From NCBI GenBank assembly GCA_963764305.1, contig CAVXSD010000005.1:434001-498000 (forward strand): 64,000 bases of DNA, in the 5' to 3' direction. The notes under the pieces are model-generated. The model made no database searches and was not told the origin of the DNA. It saw only the letters and a list, made by a program, of their open reading frames with translations. This stretch comes from Bog-473 sp963764305. GTDB lineage: Bacteria; Actinomycetota; Acidimicrobiia; Acidimicrobiales; RAAP-2. This document shows, one piece after another, positions 1-7,537 of this stretch. The position numbers and the translations under genes are program-made. Numbering within the stretch: the stretch's first letter is position 1; each line of letters starts with the position of its first letter.

Positions 1-1
1 C

Positions 2-2104
2 CGAACGGACCAGTTCATGGCATCGGCCGGCCGAGGTGGCACGGCTCGCCCGTTGGCACATCGGACAGAGGTCTCGTTCGGGGCCTACACGGTGCAGCAA
101 ATAGAGGAGACAAACGGGAACTTCCTGACTGTGCGACCGGCCCTTCATTTCACTTCGACCCTCGTCGGTCTCGTCGTTTTTCCCAGCCAGCTCGTCCGTG
201 ACGACGTGGATCGCTTCTCGTACAGGGTGCTCGTGACTCCTGCCATGACGGTGCGGCTGCGGGCCAGCAGTGGCTTTCCGACCTACGCCCTCCGGCTCGA
301 GCACGGCGGACGCGATGTTCCTGCGGTGGAGGGGGAGATTATCCCCGGCCTCGCCAACGGCTCGTTCTACAATTTCCACCTGACGTCTGTGGCGGAGGGC
401 CAGGGGGAGCGGGCCAGCCGGCCCGAAGCCATCGCCCTCGGTGTCTTCGGCCTCATCGCCGGCGTGGCTGCACTCCTGATCGCGGGTCAGGCCATCGCCC
501 GCGTGCTCCGCACCGATCGGGAATCGATGGCCGTCCTCCGATCCCTGGGCGCGAGGACGATCGTCGTGACGTCGGACGCCGCGCTCGGCCCGCTCGGCTC
601 CGTCGTCCACGGAGCGCTTCTGGCCGTCGGCGTGGCGGTCGCCTTCTCGCCGTTGGCACCGCTGGGACCCGCGGGCCAGGTCGACCCTCGGCCGGGGGTC
701 ACGATCGACTGGACGGTGCTCGCCGCGGGCTTCCTCGTACTCGCCGTCGGCCTGGGCACCCTCACGGTCGTCTTCGCCGCGCGTCAGGTCGCGCGCGGCC
801 TTGGGAGCCACCCGGTTCAGAGATGGCCGCGATCGCGCATCGCGCAGTTGGCCACCGTCATGGGGTTCTCCGAGCCGGCGGTCACCGGACTGCGCTTCGC
901 CCTTCGCGGGGGTGGCGACCCCAGCTCGGTTCTCGCGCGCTCCATGATGCTCGGTGCCGTCGTTGCCGTTGCGATTGTCGTGGCGACCGTCACCTTCGGA
1001 AGCAGCCTCGACAATCTCGATACCCACCCGGCCCTGTACGGATAAAACTGGAACTACGCCATCGCCCCGGTCGGGAACGACGGGAACCTGCCACCGGTGA
1101 TCGGCGGTCTCCTTCACCGCGACGCCGATGTGGCGGCCTGGACCGACTACCAATTCGCCAACTCCCAGCTCGACGGACAGACCGTTCCTGCATTGGTCAG
1201 CGACGCGCACGCCGCTTTGAACCCACCAATCTTGTCGGGGCACCCGTTGGAGGCGGACGACGAGGTCGTCCTGGGCGCCGCCACCTTGTCCCGATTGCAC
1301 AAGCACGTGGGGGACTCCCTCACCATCACCTACGGGTCTCCTCGGAACGCGCCCATCTATATCTCGCCCACCCCCTTGAAGATCGTCGGTGCGGCGACCC
1401 TGCCCACGATCGGCAACGGAGGGAACCTCCACACATCCCTGGGAACGGGAGCGGTGGTCTCCGAGGGGATCGAGCCGGCGAGGTTGCAGAAGGCGCTTGC
1501 TCAACCCGACCCGAACGACAACGGCCCGGCCATCGACGTTGTCCGGCTGAAGCCAACGGTTTCCCCGGCAACGGGCCTCGCGTCACTTCGGCGTGTGGCC
1601 GAGACCGCCACGCGGGTGATGGACGCCGATCCGAACAGCGGTGGCGGCTCTTTCCACGTGCTGGCCGTCCAGCGGCCGGCTGAGATCATCAACTACCAGT
1701 CGTCGGGAGCGACGCCTCTGGTCGTTGCGGTCATTTTGGCGGCAACCGCCGTGGGAGCACTGGCCGTGACCCTCGTGGCCGGGGTGCGCAAGCGCCGTCG
1801 CGAACTCGCATTGCTGAAGACGTTGGGCTATACCCGCCGCCAGTTGGCCTCCGCGGTGGCGTGGCAAGCCTCGGTCACGGCATTCGTCGGCGTCGTCATC
1901 GGAATTCCGATCGGGATCGCCGCCGGAACGGTGTTGTGGGACCTCTTCGCCCGGTCCATCGATGCGGTGCCGCGACCGACCGTGCCTGCCGTCCCGGTCC
2001 TTCTGATCGCCGCCGGCGCGCTGTTGCTCGCGAGCATCTGGGCGGTCATTACGGCGCGCCTCGCCGCGCGCACCCCGGCCGCCTCTCAGCTTCGGTCCGA
2101 ATGA
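2..2104 (+). pseudogene. FtsX-like ABC transporter permease, 5' end outside window, interrupted by in-frame TAA
   Basis: The reading frame is already open at base 2, so the gene begins upstream of the window. The visible part codes for an FtsX-type permease, the membrane subunit of MacB/LolE-style ABC systems. A large outer domain is followed by membrane helices near 430-500, 590-660 and 710-790, and a final four-helix FtsX domain spans about 1700-2090 with the usual cytosolic stretch (KRRRELALLKTLGYTRRQL) and a C-terminus of RTPAASQLRSE. A TAA at 1043-1045 splits the frame between LYG and NWNYA. The same frame then resumes with no other defect for 353 codons, and family members usually have a tryptophan at this place. 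Either the gene is dead or the stop is a sequence error. A downstream GTG at 1097 could only give a C-terminal half. Confidence 0.8.
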
Positions 2105-2353
2105 GGTACGAATCACAGCGACGGTGCGACCAACAGGGGCGCATAGCCGGCCTGTTGACGGGATTCAGAAATGGCCGAATCTGCCACTGCGCTTATCCCA
2201 AGAATCGGCCTGTGGCCTGCTATTTCACCTTGCGGCGCTTGTCATCGGTTGCTGACGTTTTGCGTCGTCTTGTGTAACGCTGGTGTCACGTCGGGCGGTC
2301 GACCCCTCGGGTGGCGCGCTCAAATGGACTGATGGGCGATGGGCAACGCCTGT

Positions 2354-2382
2354 TTGACAGATCAACGAACCGGGCGCACACT
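2354..2382 (+). promoter_or_regulatory. Candidate leaderless promoter (TTGACA-17-CACACT)
   Basis: TTGACA at 2354-2359 and CACACT at 2377-2382 are separated by 17 bp. Only six bases lie between the -10-like hexamer and the ATG at 2389, which itself has no Shine-Dalgarno sequence. This is the layout of a leaderless actinobacterial transcript. Confidence 0.4.
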
Positions 2383-2388
2383 TCGAAC

Positions 2389-2550
2389 ATGGGGGACAAG
2401 CTGCAGGAGATGATCGACACGGGCGAAGAGATGGTGCGCAAGCTGCGTATCCTCGGCGACCACCAGCTCGCCGACGACCTCGAGGCGGACGTCGATGCGG
2501 TGAAGCAGTACGGGGCGGGCGGCGTCTACCGACGCGCGCTTATTCGCTGA
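2389..2550 (+). CDS. Small hypothetical protein
   Basis: A 53-residue protein, mostly helical and charged, starting MGDKLQEMIDTGEEM and ending GGVYRRALIR. No family was recognised. The ATG at 2389 is preferred over an in-frame start at 2311 because the charged, ordered part of the protein begins there and a promoter-like element ends six bases before it. The composition (acidic and basic residues alternating, no membrane segment) suggests a small cytosolic protein. It stands alone between a broken permease and a minisatellite. Confidence 0.45.
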   Translation: MGDKLQEMIDTGEEMVRKLRILGDHQLADDLEADVDAVKQYGAGGVYRRALIR

Positions 2551-2650
2551 CGTCAGGGGGGTTCGGGGCGAACTTCGGCTGAAGGCAGGACGGGCAGTTT
2601 TGTCGGGGGCAAGGGCACGATTTGCAGGGTGGTCGTAGTTGCGAATCGTT

Positions 2651-2692
2651 AGGGGACAAGTTGGGGGACCAGTTGGGAGACCAGTTGGGCCA
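2651..2692. repeat. 12-bp tandem repeat, about 3 copies
   Basis: The unit GGGGGACCAGTT recurs with small changes downstream of the small gene ending at 2550. It is non-coding and one of several minisatellites at gene ends in this window. Confidence 0.6.
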
Positions 2693-2759
2693 GCCTCACT
2701 CTCCGCTATTGCATAAGTCCATCCCCGAACCGGTGTATTAAGCGGTCAGGGCGACCCTA

Positions 2760-2781
2760 AAGCCCGCTCTCGCGAGGGCTT
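2760..2781 (-). terminator. Hairpin after the Ig-repeat remnant
   Basis: AAGCCC (2760-2765) and GGGCTT (2776-2781) form a stem around a loop that holds the palindrome CTCGCGAG. It lies directly at the end of the minus-strand remnant. There is no clear U-tract. Confidence 0.45.
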
Positions 2782-3180
2782 CAGTTCCCCACTGTGATGG
2801 TGATCGGTGGGCCTATGCCGCTGACTCCGCCGGCATAGGAAGCGACGGTGTTGAGGTCGTAGGTGCCGTTGGGCACCGTCGTCGTGTTCTACTCGGCCAG
2901 CCAGCCGTAGAGGGTGGGCGTGCCCGTGGCGATGACCTGGTTTGTCAGCCCGTTCCCGTTCAGCTCGTAGATCACGGCGGTCACGTGAGCCGAGGCGCTG
3001 GCGTCCAAGAGCGCAGCCGGCCCCGACTGGGTGGCCCCGTTCGAGGGGATGAGCACGGAGGTGCTCGGTGGCGTGTTGTTCACTGTGACGGCGACCGGGG
3101 CGCTACTGGTGGCCTCGGCCACGGTGTCTGTGGCCACGCTCTGCAGCGTGTAGGTGCCGTTGGGCACCGCGGTGGTTTTC
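2781..3180 (-). pseudogene. Remnant of an Ig-like-repeat surface protein
   Basis: The minus strand codes for about 1.3 units of an Ig-like repeat. The first unit contains VPNGTYTLQSVATD, and the second begins TTTVPNGTYDLNTVASY and ends at a TGA at 2783-2781. An in-frame TAG at 2891-2889 falls between GWLAE and NTTTVPNG, at a position that fits a tryptophan (TGG to TAG). The 5' side has no start: a TGA lies directly upstream of the VPNG motif near 3180. It is therefore the tail of a former extracellular repeat protein whose rest has been lost next to xseA. It differs in sequence from the repeat protein at 7.5-13 kb. Confidence 0.65.
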
Positions 3181-3220
3181 CCACATCAGCGGATGTGGAT
3201 GTGACCCGACAGCGCATCGG

Positions 3221-3226
3221 TAGGGT
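3221..3226 (+). promoter_or_regulatory. TAGGGT element 7 nt before the xseA start
   Basis: TAGGGT ends 7 bases before the ATG at 3234. The same hexamer at the same spacing precedes four other genes in the window, which suggests a -10 element for leaderless transcripts. Confidence 0.4.
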
Positions 3227-3233
3227 GTCCTCG

Positions 3234-4631
3234 ATGCCCGGTGGCGCCAGTCAGCTCTTCGACCCCGATGAGGTCGCCGCCCCGGAGGACCGGCGCGGGG
3301 TCCACTCGATCGGCGGTGTCTACGACCAGGTCGAGCGCGCGCTCGACCAGGCGTTTCCGCGGAAGCGCCACCTCTGGGTCAGGGGCGAGATCCAGCACGT
3401 CTCGGACCACCGCTCGGGCCATCTCTACATGAGCCTGGTCGACCCCGAGGACGACGGAGCCCGGCGCGACCGGGGCCGTGGCGGTGTTCCGACGCTCAAT
3501 GTGAAGTGTTGGCGCAGCTCCTGGGCGCCCCTGCGCCACGGGTTGGCCAAGGAGGGCATCGAGCTGGCCGAGGGGATGGTCGTGGTCCTGCGCGGCTCGC
3601 TCGACCTCTATCGGGCCAAGGGGGAGATCAGCCTCATCCTCGCCGAGATCGACGTCACCGCACTGCTCGGGCGTCTCGCCGCGCAGCGGGCCAAGCTCCT
3701 GCGCACGCTCGAGGCCGAGGGATTGCTGCGCCGCAACGCGGCGCGGCCCATGCCGGAGGTGCCGTTGCACGTCGGCCTGGTCGCCAGCCCGGGCACCGAG
3801 GGCTGCCGGGACTTCCTCGGCCAGCTCACGGGGTCGGGGTTCGGGTTCCGCATCTCGCACGTGCCGGTCAGCGTGCAGGGTCCCGGTGCGCCCGCCTCCA
3901 TCGCCCGGGCGCTCACGGTGCTCAACCGGAGCGACTGCGACGTCATCGCCGTGGTCCACGGCGGGGGAGCGCGGGCCGACCTGGCCGCCTTCGAGACGGA
4001 GGTGGTCGCCCGTGCGGTGGCGGTCTCGGCCAAGCCGGTCTTCACCGGGATCGGGCACACGGGGGACGAGACCGTGGCCGACATCGTGGCGGCGCGGGTC
4101 TGCATCACGCCGACCGAATGCGGGCAGGAGATCGTGACGGCGACCCGGCGCTGGTGGGCGGCCCACGTGGCGGAGCGCGCCGGGCTCCTGTCCCGACGCG
4201 TCCCGGCCTTCCTGCGCGACGCCCAGTCCCGCGACGCCCAGGCCCGTGGTCGCCTCACGGCGGCGGCCCGGCAGCAGCTCCGGGTGCACCGGGAGCGCCT
4301 GTCCACCAAGGGCTCGGCCATCGGGCGGGCGGCACCGGACCGGCTCGAGTCCCGCGCGGCACGGGTCCGCGCCCAGGCCGTCCGGCTGGGGCCGCTGAGC
4401 CTGGGCCACCTCGGGCGCCAGGACGAGCGCCTGCAGTCGTGGCGCAGGCTGCTGGCCGCCTACGACGTGGACCGGCAGCTCGAACGGGGCTACAGCCTGA
4501 CGGTCACGCTCGACGGACGCCTGGTGCGCAGCGCGGACGGCCTGGCAGAGCAGCAGGAGATCGTGACCCGGTTCGCAGACGGTACGGTGCGGAGCCGTGT
4601 CGAGGCGATCGAAGCAGGAGGCCGCACGTGA
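3234..4631 (+). CDS. xseA: Exodeoxyribonuclease VII large subunit
   Basis: A 465-residue large subunit of the single-strand-specific exonuclease VII, which trims ssDNA in repair. The N-terminal OB fold carries LWVRGEIQHVSDHRSGHLYMS (about residues 45-65), the nucleic-acid binding face. The catalytic domain has the family signatures VGLVASPGTEGCRDF, VVHGGGARADL and TGIGHTGDET, followed by a long Arg-rich coiled-coil region and a C-terminal ERGYSLTV strand. The ATG at 3234 gives the normal family start, although the frame is open further upstream. The stop overlaps the GTG of xseB (GTGA), so the two subunits are translationally coupled. Confidence 0.93.
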   Translation: MPGGASQLFDPDEVAAPEDRRGVHSIGGVYDQVERALDQAFPRKRHLWVRGEIQHVSDHRSGHLYMSLVDPEDDGARRDRGRGGVPTLNVKCWRSSWAPLRHGLAKEGIELAEGMVVVLRGSLDLYRAKGEISLILAEIDVTALLGRLAAQRAKLLRTLEAEGLLRRNAARPMPEVPLHVGLVASPGTEGCRDFLGQLTGSGFGFRISHVPVSVQGPGAPASIARALTVLNRSDCDVIAVVHGGGARADLAAFETEVVARAVAVSAKPVFTGIGHTGDETVADIVAARVCITPTECGQEIVTATRRWWAAHVAERAGLLSRRVPAFLRDAQSRDAQARGRLTAAARQQLRVHRERLSTKGSAIGRAAPDRLESRAARVRAQAVRLGPLSLGHLGRQDERLQSWRRLLAAYDVDRQLERGYSLTVTLDGRLVRSADGLAEQQEIVTRFADGTVRSRVEAIEAGGRT

Positions 4632-4897
4632 CCGACCCCGATGAGTCCCTTCCGGTGGAGCAGCTCAGCTTCACCGATGCGAGTCGGGAACTCGATGCCA
4701 TCGTGAACTTCTTCGAACAGCGCGAGGTCGATGTCGACGTGCTGGTCAGCCGGCTGGAACGGGCGACTGCGCTCATCGACGAGCTCGATCGTCGCCTGCG
4801 TCGGACCCAGGCCCAGGTCGAGGAGCTGGTGCCCCGGCTCGACGCGTTGGCCGGAGAGGTGGCCGGTGCCGATGCAGGAGGAGAAGACGATGGCTGA
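4628..4897 (+). CDS. xseB: Exodeoxyribonuclease VII small subunit
   Basis: An 89-residue partner of xseA. It begins at GTG 4628, overlapping the xseA stop by 4 bp. The conserved helical hairpin runs through LSFTDASRELDAIVNFFE and VDVLVSRLERATALIDEL, which matches the XseB family (several copies wrap the large subunit's coiled coil). The C-terminus is an acidic, glycine-rich tail. Its end overlaps the first ATG of the start-codon repeat described at 4890. Confidence 0.9.
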   Translation: MTDPDESLPVEQLSFTDASRELDAIVNFFEQREVDVDVLVSRLERATALIDELDRRLRRTQAQVEELVPRLDALAGEVAGADAGGEDDG

Positions 4898-4947
4898 CAA
4901 CACGATGGCTGACAACACGATGACGACAACAGATGGCTGACAACACG
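4890..4947 (+). repeat. Triplicated start region ATGGCTGACAACACG
   Basis: The 15-mer occurs at 4890, 4905 and 4933. Copies 1 and 2 are in frame with each other but out of frame with copy 3, which begins the hydrolase gene. The strong GGAGGAG Shine-Dalgarno at about 4877-4884 serves copy 1. Reading from copy 1 gives a 16-codon peptide whose TGA (4938-4940) overlaps the start of copy 3. Confidence 0.75.
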
Positions 4948-5673
4948 ATGACAGGACCGCAGGGCGACCGGCTGTACTTCCGGCAGCTGCTCTCGGGTCG
5001 CGACTTCGCCCGGGGCGACATGATGGCACGCCAGATGGTCAACTTCGTCTATCTCATCGGCGACCGTGAGACCGGTGAGGCGATGGTCGTTGACCCGGCC
5101 TACGCCGTCCAGGACCTCCTCGACATCCTCGAGGCCGACGGCATGCGGCTGGCCGGTGTCCTCGGGACGCACTTCCACCCGGACCATCTCGGTGGGCAGA
5201 TGGGTGGGTGGTCGCTCGAGGGGATCAGCACGCTGCTCGAGAAGGTGCAGGTGCCGGTGCACATCCAGGCGGACGAGGTTCCCTGGGTGGAGCGCACCAC
5301 CGGCGTGGGCCGGGCCGACCTCGTCGCCCATCACAGTGGCGAGGTGCTCCGGGTCGGTCAGGTCGGGGTCGAGCTGATCCACACGCCCGGCCACACGCCG
5401 GGGAGCCAGTGCTTCCTGGTCGACGGTCGGCTGGTGGCCGGGGACACCCTCTTCCTCGAAGGTTGTGGCCGCACCGACTTCCCGGGCTCCGACCCCCTGG
5501 CGATGTACGAGTCCATCCACACGCGGCTGGCCCGCGTGCCGGACGACGCCATCCTGTTCCCCGGTCACCTCTACTCGCAGGATTCCTCGCAGAGCTTGGG
5601 CGACACGAGACGCTGGAACTACGTGTTCCGTCCGCGCTCCCCGGAGGAGTGGATGGCCATGTTCGGGTCGTGA
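4933..5673 (+). CDS. Metallo-beta-lactamase-fold hydrolase, persulfide dioxygenase/glyoxalase II-like
   Basis: A 246-residue protein with the zinc/iron-binding THFHPDHLGG motif (His80, His82, Asp84, His85), a later HTPGHTPGS histidine, the metal-bridging Asp in VAGDTLF and FPGHLY near the C-terminus. The GCGRTDFPGSD segment is typical of the ETHE1-type persulfide dioxygenase branch, which oxidises glutathione or low-molecular-weight thiol persulfides, although glyoxalase II-like hydrolases share the core. It follows xseB closely and its stop overlaps the GTG of a pyridine-nucleotide reductase, so the two probably work in the same redox step. The start chosen is the only one that gives this frame. 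It lies 48 bases after the good Shine-Dalgarno, which suggests coupling through the short upstream reading frame. Confidence 0.8.
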   Translation: MADNTMTGPQGDRLYFRQLLSGRDFARGDMMARQMVNFVYLIGDRETGEAMVVDPAYAVQDLLDILEADGMRLAGVLGTHFHPDHLGGQMGGWSLEGISTLLEKVQVPVHIQADEVPWVERTTGVGRADLVAHHSGEVLRVGQVGVELIHTPGHTPGSQCFLVDGRLVAGDTLFLEGCGRTDFPGSDPLAMYESIHTRLARVPDDAILFPGHLYSQDSSQSLGDTRRWNYVFRPRSPEEWMAMFGS

Positions 5674-6930
5674 CCGCGTTGGACGCGGACAGCACGGTCG
5701 TCGTGGTCGGGGCGTCGCTGGCGGGCTGGCGGGCCGTCGAGACACTGCGGGCCGAGGGCTTCGAAGGATCCATCTCGCTGGTCGGCGAGGAGCGCCACCT
5801 GCCCTATGACCGGCCACCCCTCTCCAAGCAGGTGCTGGCCGGGACATGGCCTCCCGAGAAGGCCGTGCTGGCGGACAGGCGACGCTCGAGCGAGCTCCGT
5901 GTCCACGAGGTGCTCGGCCGCCGTGCGGTCCGGCTCGATGCGGAGGCGCGCAAGCTCGAGCTCGACGACGGCGCCGTGCTCGAGGGCGACGCCATCGTCA
6001 TCGCCACCGGCGCGCAGCCCCGTCGGCTTCTCGGGTACCGAAGACCTCGGTCAGCAAGACGGCGTGTTCACCCTGCGCACCCTCGACGACTCCATTGCCC
6101 TGCGCGCCGCCGTCACGGCAGTCGAGGCGGCGCGCGTCGTGGTCATCGGCGCCGGCTTCATCGGGGCGGAGGTGGCCTCCACGTGTGCCGACCTCGGGTG
6201 CCGGGTCACCGTCCTCGAAGCGCTCGACGTCCCCCTGCGCACCGTCCTCGGTCCGATGATCGGGTCGCACTTCGCCGGACTGCACGGCTCCCACGGAGTG
6301 GAGCTGCGCACCGCGGTGGACGTGCGCAGTGTCCGCCGCGTCGGCGCCGACGATCCGGTGGCCGGATCGGGCAGGCTCGTCGTGGAGCTCGAAGGCGGTG
6401 AGGTGTTCCCGGCGGACGCCGTGGTGGTCGGCATCGGCGTGGTGCCCGCGACGGACTGGCTCGCCGGCTCCGGGCTGACCATCGACAACGGCGTCGTCTG
6501 TGACGATCGCCTCTTCGCGGCGGACGGGATCGTGGCGGCGGGGGATCTGGCGCGCTGGAACTGGCGGCACGACAGCGGTGAGGAACAGATCAGGATCGAG
6601 CACTGGCAGGTCGCAGCGGAGGCCGGCGTCGCCGCGGGGCGCAGTGTGATGGCGGGACGGCCGGACGCACCATCGTTCACCCCGGTGCCGTACTTCTGGT
6701 CCGATCAGTACGGCATCCGCCTGCAGGTGCTGGGAAACCCCGGAGGGAACGACGACGTCCATATCACCGGAGGATCGTTCGGCGAAGGGAAATTCGTCGC
6801 GCTCTTCGGCCGGGCGGCGCGGCTGCGCGCGGTCGTGGCGATCGGCAAGCCGCGACAGCTGATGGGCTTCCGGCCGCTGCTGGAGTCGGGCAGCAGTTGG
6901 GACGACGCGCTGGCGCACGCGGCGACGTAG
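5670..6930 (+). pseudogene. FAD/NAD(P)-dependent ferredoxin reductase-like protein, single frameshift near 6035
   Basis: This begins at GTG 5670 inside the stop of the hydrolase gene. The N-terminal FAD Rossmann motif (VVVVGASLAGWRAVETLR) and VIATGAQPRRL are in one frame. From GTEDLGQQDGVFTLRTLDD onward the protein continues in the next frame with the NAD-binding motif VVVIGAGFIGAEVAS, the FAD motif IVAAGDLA and the C-terminal reductase domain (YFWSDQYGIRLQVLG). Removing one G from the GGG at 6033-6035 restores a 419-residue protein, the normal length for rubredoxin/rhodocoxin/ferredoxin reductases of oxygenase systems. The rest of the gene is undamaged, so a sequencing indel is as likely as a real lesion. 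Confidence 0.85.
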
Positions 6931-7537
6931 TCCCGAATCAACTCCAAAGCAAGCCGGGCACTCTCACAGCGGTGCTGGTGGTCAGCGCGCTTTCAGTGAG
7001 TCGCGCCTTTAGTGAATTCTGACGGCAATCGAGGGCCGCTTTGCTCGAACGATCGTTTTGGCCTGACGGTGCGGTCCCAGGAGTCGAAAGGGAACGTCGA
7101 GTGGGATGCTCTCAGCTAGGACCCAGGCAAATGAGCCGGGAATCGGCAGATGTGCACGCACGTTTGTGCGTGATTGCCCGCACGCTTGAATGGTGATTGT
7201 AGGTGCCCATCCCTGGCTTCCTTGCGAAACCACGCATAACATCGGGAGAGAAAGAGGGATTTGAGCGTTGCCCAGGCCGCGAATGGGGGGAGAGGGTCAC
7301 CAGAACATGGCGAGGACAGATCTCATGAGAATGCAGCCCTTCGGCGTTCGTCTCATTGGGGCGGCATCAGGATTTCAAGATGCGAAGCGACCGCGAATCC
7401 TTGCCAATGGCCTAGGAGCCGCTTCTTGACGAGGGAAGATTTGTCGGCGGAGCAGAAGGCCGGTGCCCTCGGGGGCCTGGGCCGTCTGGTGCGCATGGTC
7501 ATGTCGCCGTGGTCAGGCTGATGGTGTTCCTCGGTTC
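6931..7537. other. 607-bp intergenic region with a perfect hairpin
   Basis: No convincing gene lies here. A 7-bp perfect stem (CACGCAC/GTGCGTG, loop GTTT) occupies 7155-7172 and a palindrome AACGATCGTT lies at 7048-7057. The base composition is less GC-rich than the flanks. It probably holds the promoter and leader of the surface-protein gene at 7538. I could not match it to a known riboswitch class. Confidence 0.4.

Noticed and set aside
1043..1045. Stop-codon recoding to Trp or selenocysteine in the permease
   Set aside because: The codon is TAA, which has no known recoding of that kind, no recoding hairpin was seen, and all other genes use TAA, TAG and TGA as normal stops.
7048..7172. Cyclic-dinucleotide riboswitch before the surface-protein gene
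   Set aside because: A hairpin and a palindrome are present, but no conserved core of the c-di-GMP or c-di-AMP classes could be matched.
7261..7521. 86-codon frame upstream of the VWA protein gene
   Set aside because: No Shine-Dalgarno sequence, no fold or family, and composition unlike neighbouring proteins.
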